Below are positions 1-13,600 of a stretch of DNA of 64,000 bases, piece after piece. The position numbers and the translations under genes were made by a program. The notes under the pieces were generated by a model. The model saw nothing but the letters and a program-made list of their open reading frames with translations, did not search any database and was not told where the DNA came from. How positions within the stretch are numbered: position 1 is the first letter of the stretch; every line of letters starts with the position of its first letter. Location: assembly GCF_014356525.2 (NCBI RefSeq), contig NC_052511.1, positions 7,128,559 through 7,192,558 of the forward strand, written 5' to 3'. The stretch comes from Nilaparvata lugens. Taxonomy: Eukaryota > Arthropoda > Insecta > Hemiptera > Delphacidae.

Positions 1-45
1 GAAATAGTGTCAGTACTGTTGAAAAAGCTTGAAATTTCATATTAA

Positions 46-250
46 GGGCCAAGCCACATGAAGCGTTTTTCCAGTCGTTTTTAAAATAGCGGCGGACAAA
101 TCGACAGTGCAGAAAGCTCTCCGATTGGCTGATTATTAGCTGATTTTCGAACGTCAACACAATAATCAGCCAATCGGATAGCTTCTTATCCTGCCGACTC
201 ATCCGCTGCCAGTGCAAAAACGCCTGCAACGTATCATGTGGCTTAGACCC
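46..250. mobile_element. Palindromic MITE, about 205 bp
   Basis: Imperfect terminal inverted repeats: GGGCCAAGCCACATGA at the left and its complement (TCATGTGGCTTAGACCC) at the right. An inner hairpin lies at 121-177 (CCGATTGGCTGATTATT against AATAATCAGCCAATCGG). No coding capacity. The transposon superfamily cannot be assigned from this copy. Confidence 0.7.
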
Positions 251-699
251 AATTGGATTATTCTCAAAATATGAATCATCAAGCGATTCAGAGATTGAAC
301 TATTTTGTAAGATCTATTGATTTGAACAGTAGTTTTTCTCCACATCAGTTCTAAATCCATTTTGAGTTTTGAATGCATATATTTTTTATTGGATATTGGA
401 ATCAAATTGTCTCGAGCAACGTTGACTTGCTCATTTTGTTCTGTAATGTCATTTCCAAGTCTTACTCCAATTCCCAAAAAAAGCTTTATGGCATTATCTT
501 GCTCAACCATTCCCAATTATTTGATATTCCATCATTATACACGTGTTTTCTTTTGTACGTGGTAAAACAGTCTTCGAAAGCAACAAGTGTGAATAACTGA
601 TACGAGTATGCTGCTCAAAAACGACAGTTTCTTCCTCCAAAAAGTGACAGCACGACCTGTCTAGTCTGTCACCTTGTTTGCGACAGGCATCGATTGGGG

Positions 700-1700
700 C
701 TGGTTAGGAGATGGAGAGAGAGTGAGAGAGAAAGAAAGAGGGAGTGAGTGACAGAGAGAGATGAACAGAAAGTGAGAGAGAGAGAAAGGGAAAGAGACAG
801 AGATGTTGGAAGGAGAGTAGCTGTATATGTGTAAAGAGTAGAATGATGACGATAAAGTGGACGAAAAAAGGAGAGAGGAGACAGGAAGCAGAGTGAAAGA
901 GAAGGAAGAGCAGAGAAAAGAGATGATGATTGGAAAGGGATTAGATTAGATTAGATTTCTTTATTCATGTATGTAAGAATAGAAAGTGAGAGAGAAGAAG
1001 GAAGAGGAGGAAAATATACTACAGAGACGGAAAAGAAAAGGGTAGAAGAAGAAATTGATTCTGATGCATACGAGAAGGAGGTGAATAAATATATATGATG
1101 ATAAAGGAGGGAGAAATTGAAAGAATTGTTGTAGGAGAAGAAGGAAGGAGAGGAGAAGGAGAAGAAGAGAAGGAAGAAATATGAGGATGGAAAGTAGAAG
1201 GATTCAATGATAAAAATGAGTAGGAGGTAGAAGAAAATGAGTATAAAGTTGAAAGAGTATGGACAGCAGGAAAAAAATTAGGAGAGGAGGAGTAGAAGGA
1301 GGATGAGTGGAGGAGAAAGAAGAGGTGTAGATGAAGAAAATGAGGAGCTGGAGAAGTATGAGGAGCTGAAATAGAAATAGGAAGAGTAACCGGTGGAGGA
1401 GAAAAAGGAGGAGGAAGAGATTGCGGTGAAGAAGGAGGAGGTGGAATAGAATAGAATAGAATGACTGCCTTTATTTTTGACCTAGGAGGGCGAAGTTAGG
1501 GCGCAGTCGGCCCTCTCACACTTCACTCTCTAACCCTCAAGGAGGTGTTGGAGAAGGATGGAAAGCAGGGAGAGAAGTAGGGCAGATAGAAGGAGTATGA
1601 AGAGGAGAAGGAGGAGGAGTGAAAGAGGAACGAGGAGGAGGAGCAAGAGGCGTAGTAGTTGGAAGAGGAGGAGAAGAAGATTGAAGAGGAGTAGGGTATC
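700..1700. repeat. Purine-rich (GA/GGA/GAA)n low-complexity tract
   Basis: Almost entirely A and G on the plus strand for about 1 kb, interrupted by a short retrotransposon tail. Apparent Ser/Leu-rich ORFs on the other strand are translations of this tract. Confidence 0.9.
1441..1545 (-). mobile_element. LINE 3' end fragment, reversed
   Basis: Reverse complement of the tail seen at 14500-14582 and 42030-42113. It shares AGGAGGGCGAAGTTAGGGCG, and CTGCCTTTATT (the complement of an AATAAAGGCAG signal), followed by a GAATA-type simple repeat. Confidence 0.75.
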
Positions 1701-2159
1701 AATGTAGGCTGACACCAGTCGGTCAATTACCGGTCATGTATCAGAGCACTCCAACTCCCCCACTAATAATATTAATTGGGTGTTCGCCGTGGCAGCCACT
1801 CATTCAGGTATAATGTTCGCCTAGGGAGCACGAGATTCACATCCGTCCGTCCCGTACACCCCCATATAACCCACTAATAAACTGACATTGCCCTTTTTGG
1901 ATCCGTCCAGCAAACGATGGTTCAACTCACGCGGGACTTAATTTCACAATTTCACTTTTTTGGATTCTAGTAAACTCTTTAATTTTCCTGAATCTCTATC
2001 AATCAGTCTGATTTCTATTTTATAATTTGTGATTATAATTTCTATTTAATAAGTGATTTCTATTTTATAATTTGAGTACTTTAACTCTTCAATTTAAAAT
2101 ATGGTCAATTATTCATTTTCCTCGACATTGATGTGTTTACTATTGGAATTTCCAATAAT

Positions 2160-2720
2160 ACTCATTCTCTATGGAGAGTGAGAGAGAGAGTAGGAGAAGA
2201 GAGTGAGTGGGATAGATTGATTGATTGATTGAGTACTCTATTTATGTAGATTACAATATAATAATGGCTTATACACTCATACAAAAGCGTACAATATAGC
2301 AAAGTTTTAGATGAAATTACATAGCATAAACTCAGAAATTAATTATTGAACTGTACAATGATATAAAAAATCAATTTGGAATAACTATACAAGATAATAT
2401 TGTAATGCATCTACATAAATTGGCGGAGCTTTGGACATATCAATGTCAATTCTGCGGAAAGAATATTCAAAATATCGTTCCCACTAACTCTCTACCAAAA
2501 ACTTGAGTGAGAGAGAGAAAGAGAGTGTGAGAAAGTGAGCGAGAGTGAGTGAGAGACAGCGAGCGAGAGAATGAGACAGTGAGCGAGAGAGAGTGAGACA
2601 GTGAGCGAGAGAGATAGCGGGACAGTGAGCGAGAGAGTGAGTGAGACAATAAACGAGAGAGAGAGAGAGTGTGTGTGAGAAAGAACAGAAAGAGAGAGAG
2701 TGAAAGAGTAAACTCCCTCC
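2160..2720. repeat. GA-rich tracts around a reversed retrotransposon tail
   Basis: (GAGA/GAGTGA)n blocks at 2175-2210 and 2505-2715. Between them, about 2215-2470, an AT-rich stretch starts with a (GATT)n run, the pattern of a LINE 3' end inserted in minus orientation. Confidence 0.6.
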
Positions 2721-3119
2721 ACGCTCAACTCTCAAATAATAACCTACATGTCACCGATGCAAAGATAATAGATCATTTGTCGGAGCACAATCCATTATGC
2801 CTCAACTGGGTTATGACTTGCTTCTACCACAACGTTCTATATCTGTAGTTCCAACTAAACCAGCTCTAAAAGGTGACTTGATCGCAGTATTTATAACTAT
2901 ATATCCACATGACTTTATACAACAGAATAACACAAAGCTGTATATCTTTAGTGAACTAAAATAGCTATATAAGGTCACTTGCTCGCGGGATTTATAGCTA
3001 TAATAGCCGTCAGGCTCGCTTCGCTCGCCATATCCGTCTAGCCAGACCCCCGACTGGATCGTCCAAAAATGAGATCAGCGGGCTCGCTTCGCTTGCCCAC
3101 ATTTTTCATTTGAGCATGC

Positions 3120-3520
3120 TCATTCCATCAGAAAGTCAGAGTACTGAGAAAACCCAGAAAAGCTGAGAAAAACGCAGATTTTGGGCGTATCTTTGGCGTT
3201 ATTTCAAATTCCTACTAACACAACATTATTACACCCAAGCTGAACTTCTGTAGGTAATTTGAACATTTTCTGTTCATTTGTTCTCGATAAAGCTGAGAAA
3301 GCGCAAAAAACGCTGGAAAAACGTAGATTTTTGGGCATATCTTTGACGTTATTTCAAATTCCTTCTAACACAACATTATTACACCCAAGCTGAGCTTCTG
3401 TAGTAAATTTGAACATTTTCTGTTCATTTGTTCTCGATAAAGCTGAGAAAACGCTGAAAAACGCAGATTTTGGGCGTATCTTTAGAAATTTTTCCAAATC
3501 CGTTCTTAGTGCGCCTCTAA
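3120..3520. repeat. Tandem repeat, about 150 bp, 2.5 units
   Basis: Units begin near 3162, 3290 and 3441 with AAAGCTGAGAAA, then CGCAGATTTTGGGC and CACAACATTATTACACCCAA. They are similar but not identical. Confidence 0.75.
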
Positions 3521-3847
3521 AGGGCCAACTGAACATAGGCTACCTACCAAATTTGAACGTTTTTGGTCGGTAGATTTTTTAGTTCTGCGAGTGAGTGAAT
3601 CAGTCAGTCAGTCAGTCAGTGAGTGAGTGCCATTTCGCTTTTATATAGGTACCTATATAGATTCGTTTTTCTATGTATATAGTATTCGTTTTTCTATGAT
3701 GATATATTATAGTGTTAGTGAAGCTCTACGATTGGCCATTATCCATTGAGCTCTACTGTTATTGGCCGAGGCTAGAAACGCCCAAGTATTCAAATGTGGT
3801 TACATATCACATGTCAGTCAATCACTCAGTGAGTGAGTGCCATTTCG

Positions 3848-3852
<5 letters not shown>

Positions 3853-3904
<52 letters not shown>
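3853..3904. repeat. (TA)n microsatellite
   Basis: Uninterrupted TA dinucleotides. It directly follows GTGAGTGAGTGCCATTTCGC, a sequence also present at 3621-3640, where it leads to a much shorter TA stretch. This looks like local duplication with expansion of one copy. Confidence 0.95.
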
Positions 3905-3907
<3 letters not shown>

Positions 3908-5125
3908 TATCCACATGACTCAGAGTAACACAAAGCTATATATCTTTAGTGCCAACTAAAATAGCTATATACCATGACTTGGTTGCAGGAATTATAACTA
4001 TATTCACATGACTGTTTAGCCTATAGCGGAGTAACAGATGTTTTCAATAGGTTCACCGGCGGGAGATTGAGCATCCTATGATTAACACCTCGCGGTGTTC
4101 ATAAACTCATCAGCCTGTACAAAGGAATGGCTCCAACTTGCTAACACTGGTTTACACTGGGATAGCAAGCAATTAACACTTTGTCTGCCAGTGATTGATG
4201 GGGAGTTAACTTTGATCAACGGTTTGTGTATTGTGTGGGAACATGATCTGATAACTGGCTGGAGATTTGTCTGTGTCATGGGAGATATTATTATGTTGTC
4301 GAACAATTGTGTTTGGGAATGTTTAGGATAAAGTTTTGAATGATGCACTATCAATCAGTGGAGAATTGGAGTTGAAGAGTCAAACTTACTGGAAGAACTT
4401 TCAAAATTATGACTTTCTAAAAAGAGATTCTGAGAATACTTTGAATTCATAATTGTAATATAATCAATCATTGAAGTTGGAGAGTCGAAGCTACTAAAAT
4501 ATCTTTTTCCTCCACCTACTGTCAAAAGCACTTACTTTACTCCCTGAAACATGATACTAGAGTGTACTTTTTCGCTCTCGGTACTAAAAAACAGAAAAAC
4601 TCCCTAGGGAGTAAAAGTGACTCCATTTAAATAACATGGGAAGCATCTCTATTTTAAAAACGTACATTTGGAATAGGTCAGAAGGTCTAAGCTCAGATGA
4701 GGAAGCATATAGAGTAGTCATTAAACCAACTAAATTCAATACCTCAACCAGACATTTGATCGATATATAAAATTTATGTTTGTATGCTGAAATTATTATT
4801 ACAAACTTCATATCATTTTTTCATATTTTTATTTCATATCATATTTTTTTTCTTTTAATCCATGTTATTCAAAATACCAGCCAACGAATATTACTTATTA
4901 ACTAATCAAATTTGAAACGGGAACTTCATCATAGCTGTAGTTGTGGCTGACATTGTTGTTACAACTTTAGCCGACAGATAGTGCTGTCGGAGGAGAACTG
5001 TGATTACAAGCCAGCTGTTTCTGTTTACTTTTTAGATTATGTTGTAACACATTGTTTGGTCACATACGTTTTTAAAAATTATTTTATTTGCAGTTTCTAT
5101 AAAAATGTAGGTGGAGGAAAAATGT

Positions 5126-5251
5126 TGTGTATATCACGAGTGAAAAATGGATTTTTCTCCCTCAGGAAAATTGTTGCCCTCGGCTTCGCCTCGGGCTTCA
5201 AACTTTTCCCTCAGGGAGAAAAAACAGCACTTTTCACTCTAGATATACACA
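5126..5251. mobile_element. Short foldback element with GC-rich apex
   Basis: Arms GTGTATATC and GATATACAC, with inner arms of GAGTGAAAA and TTTTCACTC type, close on a GC-rich hairpin CCCTCGGCTTCGCCTCGGG at 5192-5210. A similar architecture occurs at 35512-35625 and 55800-55920. Confidence 0.6.
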
Positions 5252-5318
5252 TAACTATTAAACCTATGACTTTTGAATAAGAGATTTCAAGATTACTGTG
5301 AATTCGAATCGAACAATT

Positions 5319-5508
5319 GCTGGGTCTACACCAAAGTTATTAAAAAACGTTAATAACTCAATCCTTATAGATTCTATTAGATTGAACGGAACTTGACATC
5401 GGAACGGATATGTTCATCATGTGTATGATAAGTTATGTTCAATCTAATAGAATCTATAAGGATTAAGTTATCAACATTTTGTTAATAACTATGGTGTAAA
5501 CGCAGCTT
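5319..5508. mobile_element. MITE, TTTACACC family
   Basis: Ends read GCTGGGTCTACACCAAAG and GGTGTAAACGCAGC in opposite orientation. Inner arms include TATAGATTCTATTAGATTGA inverted. Relatives lie at 8035-8226 and 43788-43973. Confidence 0.75.
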
Positions 5509-6345
5509 TAGTGTATTAGATAATAGAAATTTGAATAACATTCCAATTTTTGATCAATGGATGCATTTTTGTCACTTTGATGATTAAATGCCCTCGATCT
5601 GATCCAATCAAATCGCTGTTCAATTAAAGTGCATCTATTATTAGAAGATATTATAATCTATCAATCTATTATTCTATAATTTTATAAACTATGAATCTAT
5701 TATTAAGAATTTTATAAAAGTTAATAGACTATCCTTGTCAGTAGCGTTTCGCTTTCACAGATCAGAAAAAAAATCAATCCCTCTTCTAGTTTTTCAAATT
5801 ATCTGAGAAAAATAATTTTCTTAATCAAAAAAGTTTCGTTTCAAATTAAAGATTTCATAGCTCTTTTGCAATAGAAGAAAATCAACTCACACTCCAAGCA
5901 TCTATCATAGAACTGGTATAGTAGAATTAATCTACTAGATTGTCAGGAATGTGACAATAATTCTATAAAAGTAGGCTATAATAATATCAACCACAGGGTG
6001 GAATCAACTATGATTCAAGACTATTTCCTATACTGGTATATCCATTGTTTATTCTATCACTATATTAACAACGGTTGGATAGTTTGAACTACAGGCACTA
6101 CTATCAACTACAGGAAGGAATGTACATTGATCCTAGGATATTCATAGGATGTATATACTAAAATAATAATAGAAATCTGTGTACCCTCTTCTAATAATTG
6201 TTTAGTTGTTTGTTTAATTGTTTTTTTAACAATTTTTAAAAGAGGGTATTTAAGATGTCCATTCAAGAGTAGTCCTAACAAAAAATACAATTGGATACAT
6301 CTACTGTACAACTGTCTCATCAACAACTTTTCAACTCTGGTCGGC

Positions 6346-7112
6346 ATCTTGAGGTGCGTACAGATATACGCGCCGCGAACATATGAGAAATCCACTTTTA
6401 TTCAGCTGACTATATCTGTATCTTTACAGAAGAGGTATAAAATAATATTTTTTATTTCTCAATAAGCATTCATTACAAACACAACATTACTACTAGAAAT
6501 AATTATTCTATTGAGAAGACACTCCCGAGAAAAATTCTATTTCGGGAGTTGCCATCAAAGTCCATTTGTATAATTTATTTGATACAATCAATTGAAAATA
6601 AATTAACTTAAACCATGAAATGTAAATATTCTAACAAAAGAGCTTACAGTCGGAATTTTTACAAAAGTTATTAATATTTTAAACAAAAAATGAAAGTGAA
6701 TGATGGAGACAGTACTACCTTATGTCTAATAGAATATTGTAGTGTAAAACTAGAAGTTTTTTTTTCAAGAGAAGATGAAGAATGAGGTTATGACAATGAA
6801 CATTAATCTATGTTGATAATGAAAAGAGAGAGATGAATGATGAAAAGCGGCTTTGCCAGTTATTGTCAAAAACAAAAGCAAGCGTAAGAAATATAGATAT
6901 AAAAAGCTTGGCATCAGCTGATTAAAAGTGAATTGCTCGTGTTCGCGACGCGTATGTCTGTACGAACCTTTAAGGTGAGCAATTCACTTTTAATCAGCTG
7001 ATGCCAAGGTTTCTATATCTATATCTCACAGTTCCTGTAAAAATACAGATATAATCAGCTGATTAAAAGTGAATTGCTCATGTTCGCGACACGTATATCT
7101 GTACGCAACTTA
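6346..7112. mobile_element. Copies of the GGTGCGTACAGA MITE family
   Basis: A half element lies at about 6351-6430 and at least two adjoining or nested copies at about 6895-7112. They share AATCAGCTGATTAAAAGTGA, GCTCATGTTCGCG and CGTATATCTGTACG. A complete reference copy is at 44473-44643. The DNA between these copies (6430-6895) is AT-rich with nothing recognised. Confidence 0.7.
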
Positions 7113-7519
7113 ATACACACATCAAACAAACAAACATGGATTCAAACACAGTAACTAACAAACACACAATCATACAAACTGAGAAAAAAGTGCTAGAACA
7201 CTGAAAATTAGTTGTAGTTTGTACATTCGTTAAAAAAATAGGAATAGCATGTGTACAAAGCTCATCGCTAGACAAAACACCTTTAAAATAGAACTGATGG
7301 GAAGAGGATACTACTCAGATTTTAACTTTGGTAGTCTATGATTATTTGAGAGCTAATATGGAGGTTGTCTACACTGTAGGATAGTTCTCAGATTATTTGG
7401 AGTACGACAGAGATAGTCTAGAATAAGTTTGAAGTTAATGTAAAGGTAAGTCTAGAGGTAGTCTAGGATTAGTCGATATAGGTAGTCTAAAGGTTTTGGA
7501 TTGCTTATCAATCACCTAC

Positions 7520-7679
7520 CTGGTGATTGTGTCTGAAGGCTAGGGTGTCTCCGAACCTAGTTACAGGGGTGCTGAGGGTGCGGGGGTGGGGGGGATTACC
7601 GGGACTACTGCTTCCGCCGAATCCACCCTGGACCGTGTCCCCTGAGTCCTGACGTCGGTGAGACTGTGGTGATGAGTTG
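7520..7679 (-). CDS. IRSp53: Exon I: Pro/Ser-rich region after the SH3
   Basis: 160 nt: one base completes the split Thr, then 53 open codons, ending in phase 0 at donor GTAGGT. Acceptor TTCACAG. It reads NSSPQSHRRQDSGDTVQGG then FGGSSSPGNPPHPRTLSTPV, ending in FRHNHQ. Only this frame is open and it is the one required by exon H, which supports the exon although the sequence is poorly conserved. The stop codon must lie further downstream (below 7520) and was not found. Confidence 0.78.
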
Positions 7680-10600
7680 CTGTGAACACAAAAAATGGAA
7701 AATTTGTTAGTTTTCTCCTAGAAAAACTAAAGTTTTCAAGGCTTCTACAAAAAATAGGCCTTTAGTTGACTAAAGTTTTTACAAAAGGTGAAAGTTTGAC
7801 AAACAGAGAATTGAACAAACATTTTTTAAGAATAGCACAAGTATTTCAATACTTGTTTTACAAAAATTAAACGGTTCACAAACAAGCAACAAATTAGATT
7901 GTTAAACAGACAAAAAAGTTTGTTAGTTTTCTCCTAGAGAACCTAATGTTTTCAAGCCTTGAAAACTAACGTTTTCACAAACGCTGATGAAATTTCCACA
8001 AACGGAGAGTTGAACAAACTGTTTATAACGGTAAAGCTGAGTTTACACCGCAGTTAATAACAAAAGTTTTCAACATTTTTGTTATCAACTGATGTTAATA
8101 ACATTTTTTAATAAATTTTTTCTCAATAACACAGAATTTTCTGTTAAAAGAAATTTTTGACGATTTAGTCATGTTAATAACTTTTTGTTAAAAGCTCGTT
8201 TTATCAACTCCGGTGTAAACGCAGCTACTATTGGAATATTTTGTTTTACAAAAGATAAAAGTTTGTTGAACAGAGAGTTCAACGAACTGCTGAAAAGGTA
8301 ACACAAGTGTTTATAATATGAAGCGAATAGGTAACACTTTAGAGACTGTTTAACTGAACAGATTTTATAGGTAACAAATATATAGATAACAGAAATATAG
8401 GTAACACAAGTAGTCTCTATAACTGAAGCCAATACTCACGTTCCTGTCTCATTCGTATCTATGAGCATTTCAGTGTAAGCGAGCGGAAACCATCCACTGA
8501 GTTGTGTTCTGAGATTCTCTCCGAATTGCCATCCTTTATTTCTGTCACCTGCGGGAGCGAGAAAAATATAATTATTATGAATGAATAAAATTTTCTGCAA
8601 GTAATAGCATTGATGGTGATGACAGTTATCATATTGATATGGAAATCTAGTAATCTGGAAAAAACTTAAACATTGAGCAGCAGGATATAACCTAAAATAA
8701 TGGAAAATATGGTGTGGGTGAAGCACTACGATTGGCCATTATCTGCAGTCGAATGAAGGTTGAGTTCTACTGTGATTGGCCGAGACTAGACACGCCCACA
8801 ACCAATCACAGTAGAGCTCAACCTTGACAGTTCAACAGCTCATGGTCAATGCTCCATCAATCAATGTTTGAAGCCCAATTATCAAGCTACTAGTTTACTG
8901 AAGATTGAAAATGATATCACCACCGAATAATGTTCTTATTTTGAAATCTTTTTTGACGACAGTACGGTCTAATCTTTCAAATAATAGTTATTGAAAACTA
9001 GTAATAACGTGTAGAGCACTTTCGGATTTCTACAACAATCTTCAACACTGTGTCCCTCACACAAATAATCTAATCTCTAAAAGTGCGTACAGACTTTCGC
9101 TCTGCTCCACAATCGAACGTCACTCGAGCAGATTGATTGATGATCGACCGGTGAGCAAGAGTGGAACGCGAGAAGAGCTAACATCTCCCGTAACGTTCAT
9201 GACCGGAGCGATTGCGGAGCGAGTGCGGAGCGTGCGCGAAGCGTGTTGGAGGCGCGTATATCTGTACGAACCTTAACAATATCAATCCGTTTTCATTCAA
9301 TATTATCATATTATTATCATTTCAATATGAAGTCGTTTCTCTTCAAATTCAATATTCAATTGAAATTAATATTCTATTTATTTGTCATAGAATTACAATA
9401 AAGTGAACAAAATGCAGTAAAGTATAAATGAGTTCATGGACATACTGGTGCTTGATCATAAATATCTCAATATAACATTAAATTTGGAATAGTAATGAAC
9501 AACTTAGCTATATAATTCAATCCAATTTCAATTTTATTTTATTTGCCATGAAATTAAAATGAAGTAGATAGAATGCAGTGAAGTATAGATGAATGCATCA
9601 ACATATTAGTGTTCAATCATAATCATAGCAATATAACGTTAAATGAGAAATAATAAATTACAACTCTGCAATAATATGATCTTTTATTCTTTTTCCAATA
9701 TTATCGTTAAATAAGGAAAAATGTTATCTTAAATAATTGTTTTAATAAGTCAGTGGTTTTTACAATATCAATCCGTTTCCATTCAAGTATTCAATAAAGT
9801 GAACAAAATGCAGTGAAGTATAAATGAATCCATGGACATATTGGTGCTTAATCATAATTATCTCAATATAAAATTAAATTTGGAATAGTAATGTACAACT
9901 TTGCTATATAATTCAATCCAAATTCAAATTCATTTTATTTGCCATGAAATTGAAATAAAGTAGATAGAAAGCAGTGAAGTATAGATTCCAATATAACGTT
10001 GAATATTATGGGATAATACTGTACAACTTTACAATGTTTTATTTTATACTTTTTCCAATATTATTAATATTTTATTATTCATTCTATCATCTCCTAATAT
10101 ATCTAGAACATTTCAGAAAGAGAGAGTTTTTGACTCACCCATCAGAGCAATGACATCTCCTTCAAGAAAACTGAGCTGATTCTCTCCACTGGACAGGTAT
10201 GCATAGAGTGCTCTAGCTAGAGGATTCTCCCATCCACCTGAGTCTGCCGCTGCCATGCTCTTTGGTCTCGGCAGGGGGGGTGGACTGTTGCTGCTGCGAT
10301 CCACCTATTATTTCAGAAAATTAATATAATTTATTTTCAAAATTGAAGTATTCCAGATAGTTTCTCTATCCCTACGTTTTCCAAATTCAAGGGATTTAGA
10401 AAGACAACTATCAAAAATTTTTCTTCACTGAAGTACTTTTTCTCCTATAAATTCATGTTATAAAATCAGCAGCTGATCAACATTTCTTTGCTATCCTTAT
10501 AATATGATTGAACACAGCAGACAGCTCTATTCTCTTCTATCTCCGCAACGTTGCCAAATCGTTTGTTGGATGAGAGAAAGTGTAATGAACTACCAAAGTA

Positions 10601-13600
10601 TTTTATTTCAATTATTGAGAATATTTATTATAAAATATACTTCTTTGACAAATAAAATATAATTTATCATTATCAACAGTTAGTATATTTATCTGATATT
10701 TTACTGGGATGACTTCAATCATGCTGTCTACTCCAGAAGGCGATAGGAATCAGAGACTTGGCAACCCTGTTGTTCAATCATTTCCACTGGCTATGATGGG
10801 ATTCTGACATGGATACTTTTTCTACCTCCTCTGCTACCTTCCCTTCTACCCTGTTGGCAATATACTCTTCACAGCAGAGAATTTACCGCTTTCTATAATT
10901 ATACCTTTACCGCTTACCTTTATACTTTATACTCTATACTTTATAATTTACCTTTATACTTTACCGCTTCTCTATAATTACATTTTCACTCTATGAAATA
11001 CTTCTACGAGAATCAAACTAACTTGTCGATTTATAAGTTGAGCTGATAAATCCAGCTCTCAATTGTTAATTGGAAGAAAACTTTAAATGATTCATCGATT
11101 ATCAGTTATCGAGAGGAGCCTTTCATCTATAAGCTGATACATTTCCTCTGTCGGAAATTTTCACGAAGAATGAATTCACAGGGGGTTAAATATTAGCTTG
11201 TATTTTCTCATGAAACAGGGCCCAGGAGTCCTCTAAAGCATAATATCAGTTGATATATATTGTCTGATCATGAACTGAAAAATGCACCCTGAACTCTTAG
11301 GCCCGCCGCAAAGTAGACCCACGCTAATCCAAGAAAAGCCACCCATGCCGTGGGATGTTTTGTGAACCATTGCTAGGCTTCTCCAGACATCTGTGTAATG
11401 ATAATAATACATGCAATGAATAATCCACTTGTCAGCTGATTGATCATGAATAATTCCATAGCCATGGTTTACAAAACATCCCACAGCGTAGGTTGCTTTT
11501 CGTGGGTCTACTTTGCGGCGGGTCTTACACTTTTCAATTGAGAAATCCACATTATTATAGCTTTAAATATTCAAATGTTTTTGAGTTGTTACCTCCTGTG
11601 CAAGCGAATGTGTGGATGCGGTGAGATTGAAGTCGGACTTGGCCCGTGTGAGCGGCGTGTGTGGACTGAGTGTTGGGCTGGAGATGTCATTCATAGTCCT
11701 CACATCCAGGCAGGAGGCATCCATCGACTTGGTCTTCCGCAGCTGACTCGACAAGGAGATGCGGTCGTCGTCGATCCTCGGCGAGCCTGGACCGCCGTCT
11801 TCCTCTGACCAGAAGCAGATTTGCTGCACAGACAGATACATAAATTCATTAGAGATTTTTCCATAATGGAGAACACAAATAAAAATATTGTCAACAATTC
11901 TCATTATGAACAACTTAACATAATTTTATTATAAGAGTCAATAATAATTGATAGATTGAATCAATGTAATGAAAAATACAAATAGAAATTGTCAACCATT
12001 TGTATTATCAACAGCTTAACATAGAAGAGTGGTTGAATAGAGTGATAACATAGAATCATCATTGAATCATTGACAATTTCTTTTTGTGTTATTCATTACA
12101 TTGACTCGACTTATCATCACATACACACACTATTAAACAAATAAGGCTGGCGCTGGCCACTAACATAAAGCTTCGTATAGACTTCCGTACTGCGCGGATC
12201 TTTCTCGAACAAGAACTCGCTGAGTACGGTAATCAGAGCTTGAGCTTGCCACGTATTCCATCGTTGTTGGCGGGAGCTTGGCCATATGTTGCGTGCGAAC
12301 CGGAATCGCGCGATCTGCGATCATCTTGCGTACTGCTCGCGTTCCGTTTGTATGTCGCGCAACGCTGGCCTTCATTGGGCACTGGTCAAATTTCAGGCTG
12401 AGCCAGGCAGGGCCAGCTTCTGGGGCAGTAACTGGTCCAGCATTAGAAGACTGGGCATAAATCTATATGCACCTTCACTTTTCTCATGTACAATACGAAC
12501 GTGATTCGAACAGTTATCTAGTACACCTGACCTGGAAGAGCACACAAACGCTAGGATGTTTTCATCAGTCGAAACGACTTCTTTAAACAGTTTACAAACA
12601 ACTGAACCACTGCACTAGAGCATTACAAATGATTCAAAAAATTTTACTTTAAATAGAGCAGTAAGTTTTATAAACAACGAAGAGTCGTAAAAACAAAACC
12701 TCAATCAGAAACTGATCAGAATATCTGGTCCAGAAGCAATTTCATCTACATAACCGAAGACAAATTCGGATGATACAATTTCATGATATGTTTAAATTTT
12801 GAATTCTAACCCGTCCCCCAAGTGAGAGAAAAATAAATGACCGAGGAATAGATGGGTACCGGAAAAGGTAAATCAATAAACCTAATACTTGAAGTAAAGA
12901 TGATAATGTAGTGATGATGCACTGATGCTACTGATGATGATGATGATGAAGTTAATAATTTGAAGCCCAAATAGGCTACTCACCCTGAGCTTAGCAGAGA
13001 ACATCTGTTCGACAGCCTCTGGGAGGAATTCGCGGGTCTTTGCAATCTCCTGCCAGTCGTTGAGATGGGTCTGGTAGATGGTATGTCCGGTCGAGTGGTA
13101 AGCCAGGTAGTGTTTAGCCAGTGAGCATTGACGTTCCAATACAAAGCCGTATCTCCGACGTTCCTGAGTCATTGCCTATAACACAAGAATTTGTTTTTAA
13201 TCAAATATTGGAGGGAACCATAAATTGAGATAACTTTAATTATTATTTAACGAAAATCCTAAATAAATGCTGTAAATCACTCCGAAGACTTTTGCAACTG
13301 CAGTTAACTGCAGAATCACAGGTTAACTGCAGTTAACTGCAGTTGCAGAAGTCTTCGGGGTGATTTATAGCATTTATTTAGGATTTTCGTTAAATCATAA
13401 TTATATATTAATTAGCATTAGAATAAATGCATTCTCTATTTAATTCCATCTGAGATGACTTTCATGTGTAATATCGGGGCACCGAGCTTCCCTCGTTATT
13501 TTTATTTATTTATAAACAGAACACTATTCTCTAAAATGATTGTGTTTATATTTTACAGCTGCTAAAAGTCAGCTTATGAATTTCGGGGATGCGATATTTT

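Noticed and set aside
199..516. 105-codon minus-strand ORF (contains QVNVARDNLIPISNKKYMHS)
   Set aside because: Non-repetitive, but starts only from a TTG after an in-frame stop, runs into a MITE at its end, and matches no family I know. It could be an old transposon or exon fragment; not enough to call.
1019..2735. Ser/Leu-rich small ORFs on the minus strand
   Set aside because: Translations of GA-rich low-complexity DNA.
4082..4354. Overlapping ORFs on both strands at 4082-4354
   Set aside because: Neither strand shows a known motif or a splice-compatible continuation.
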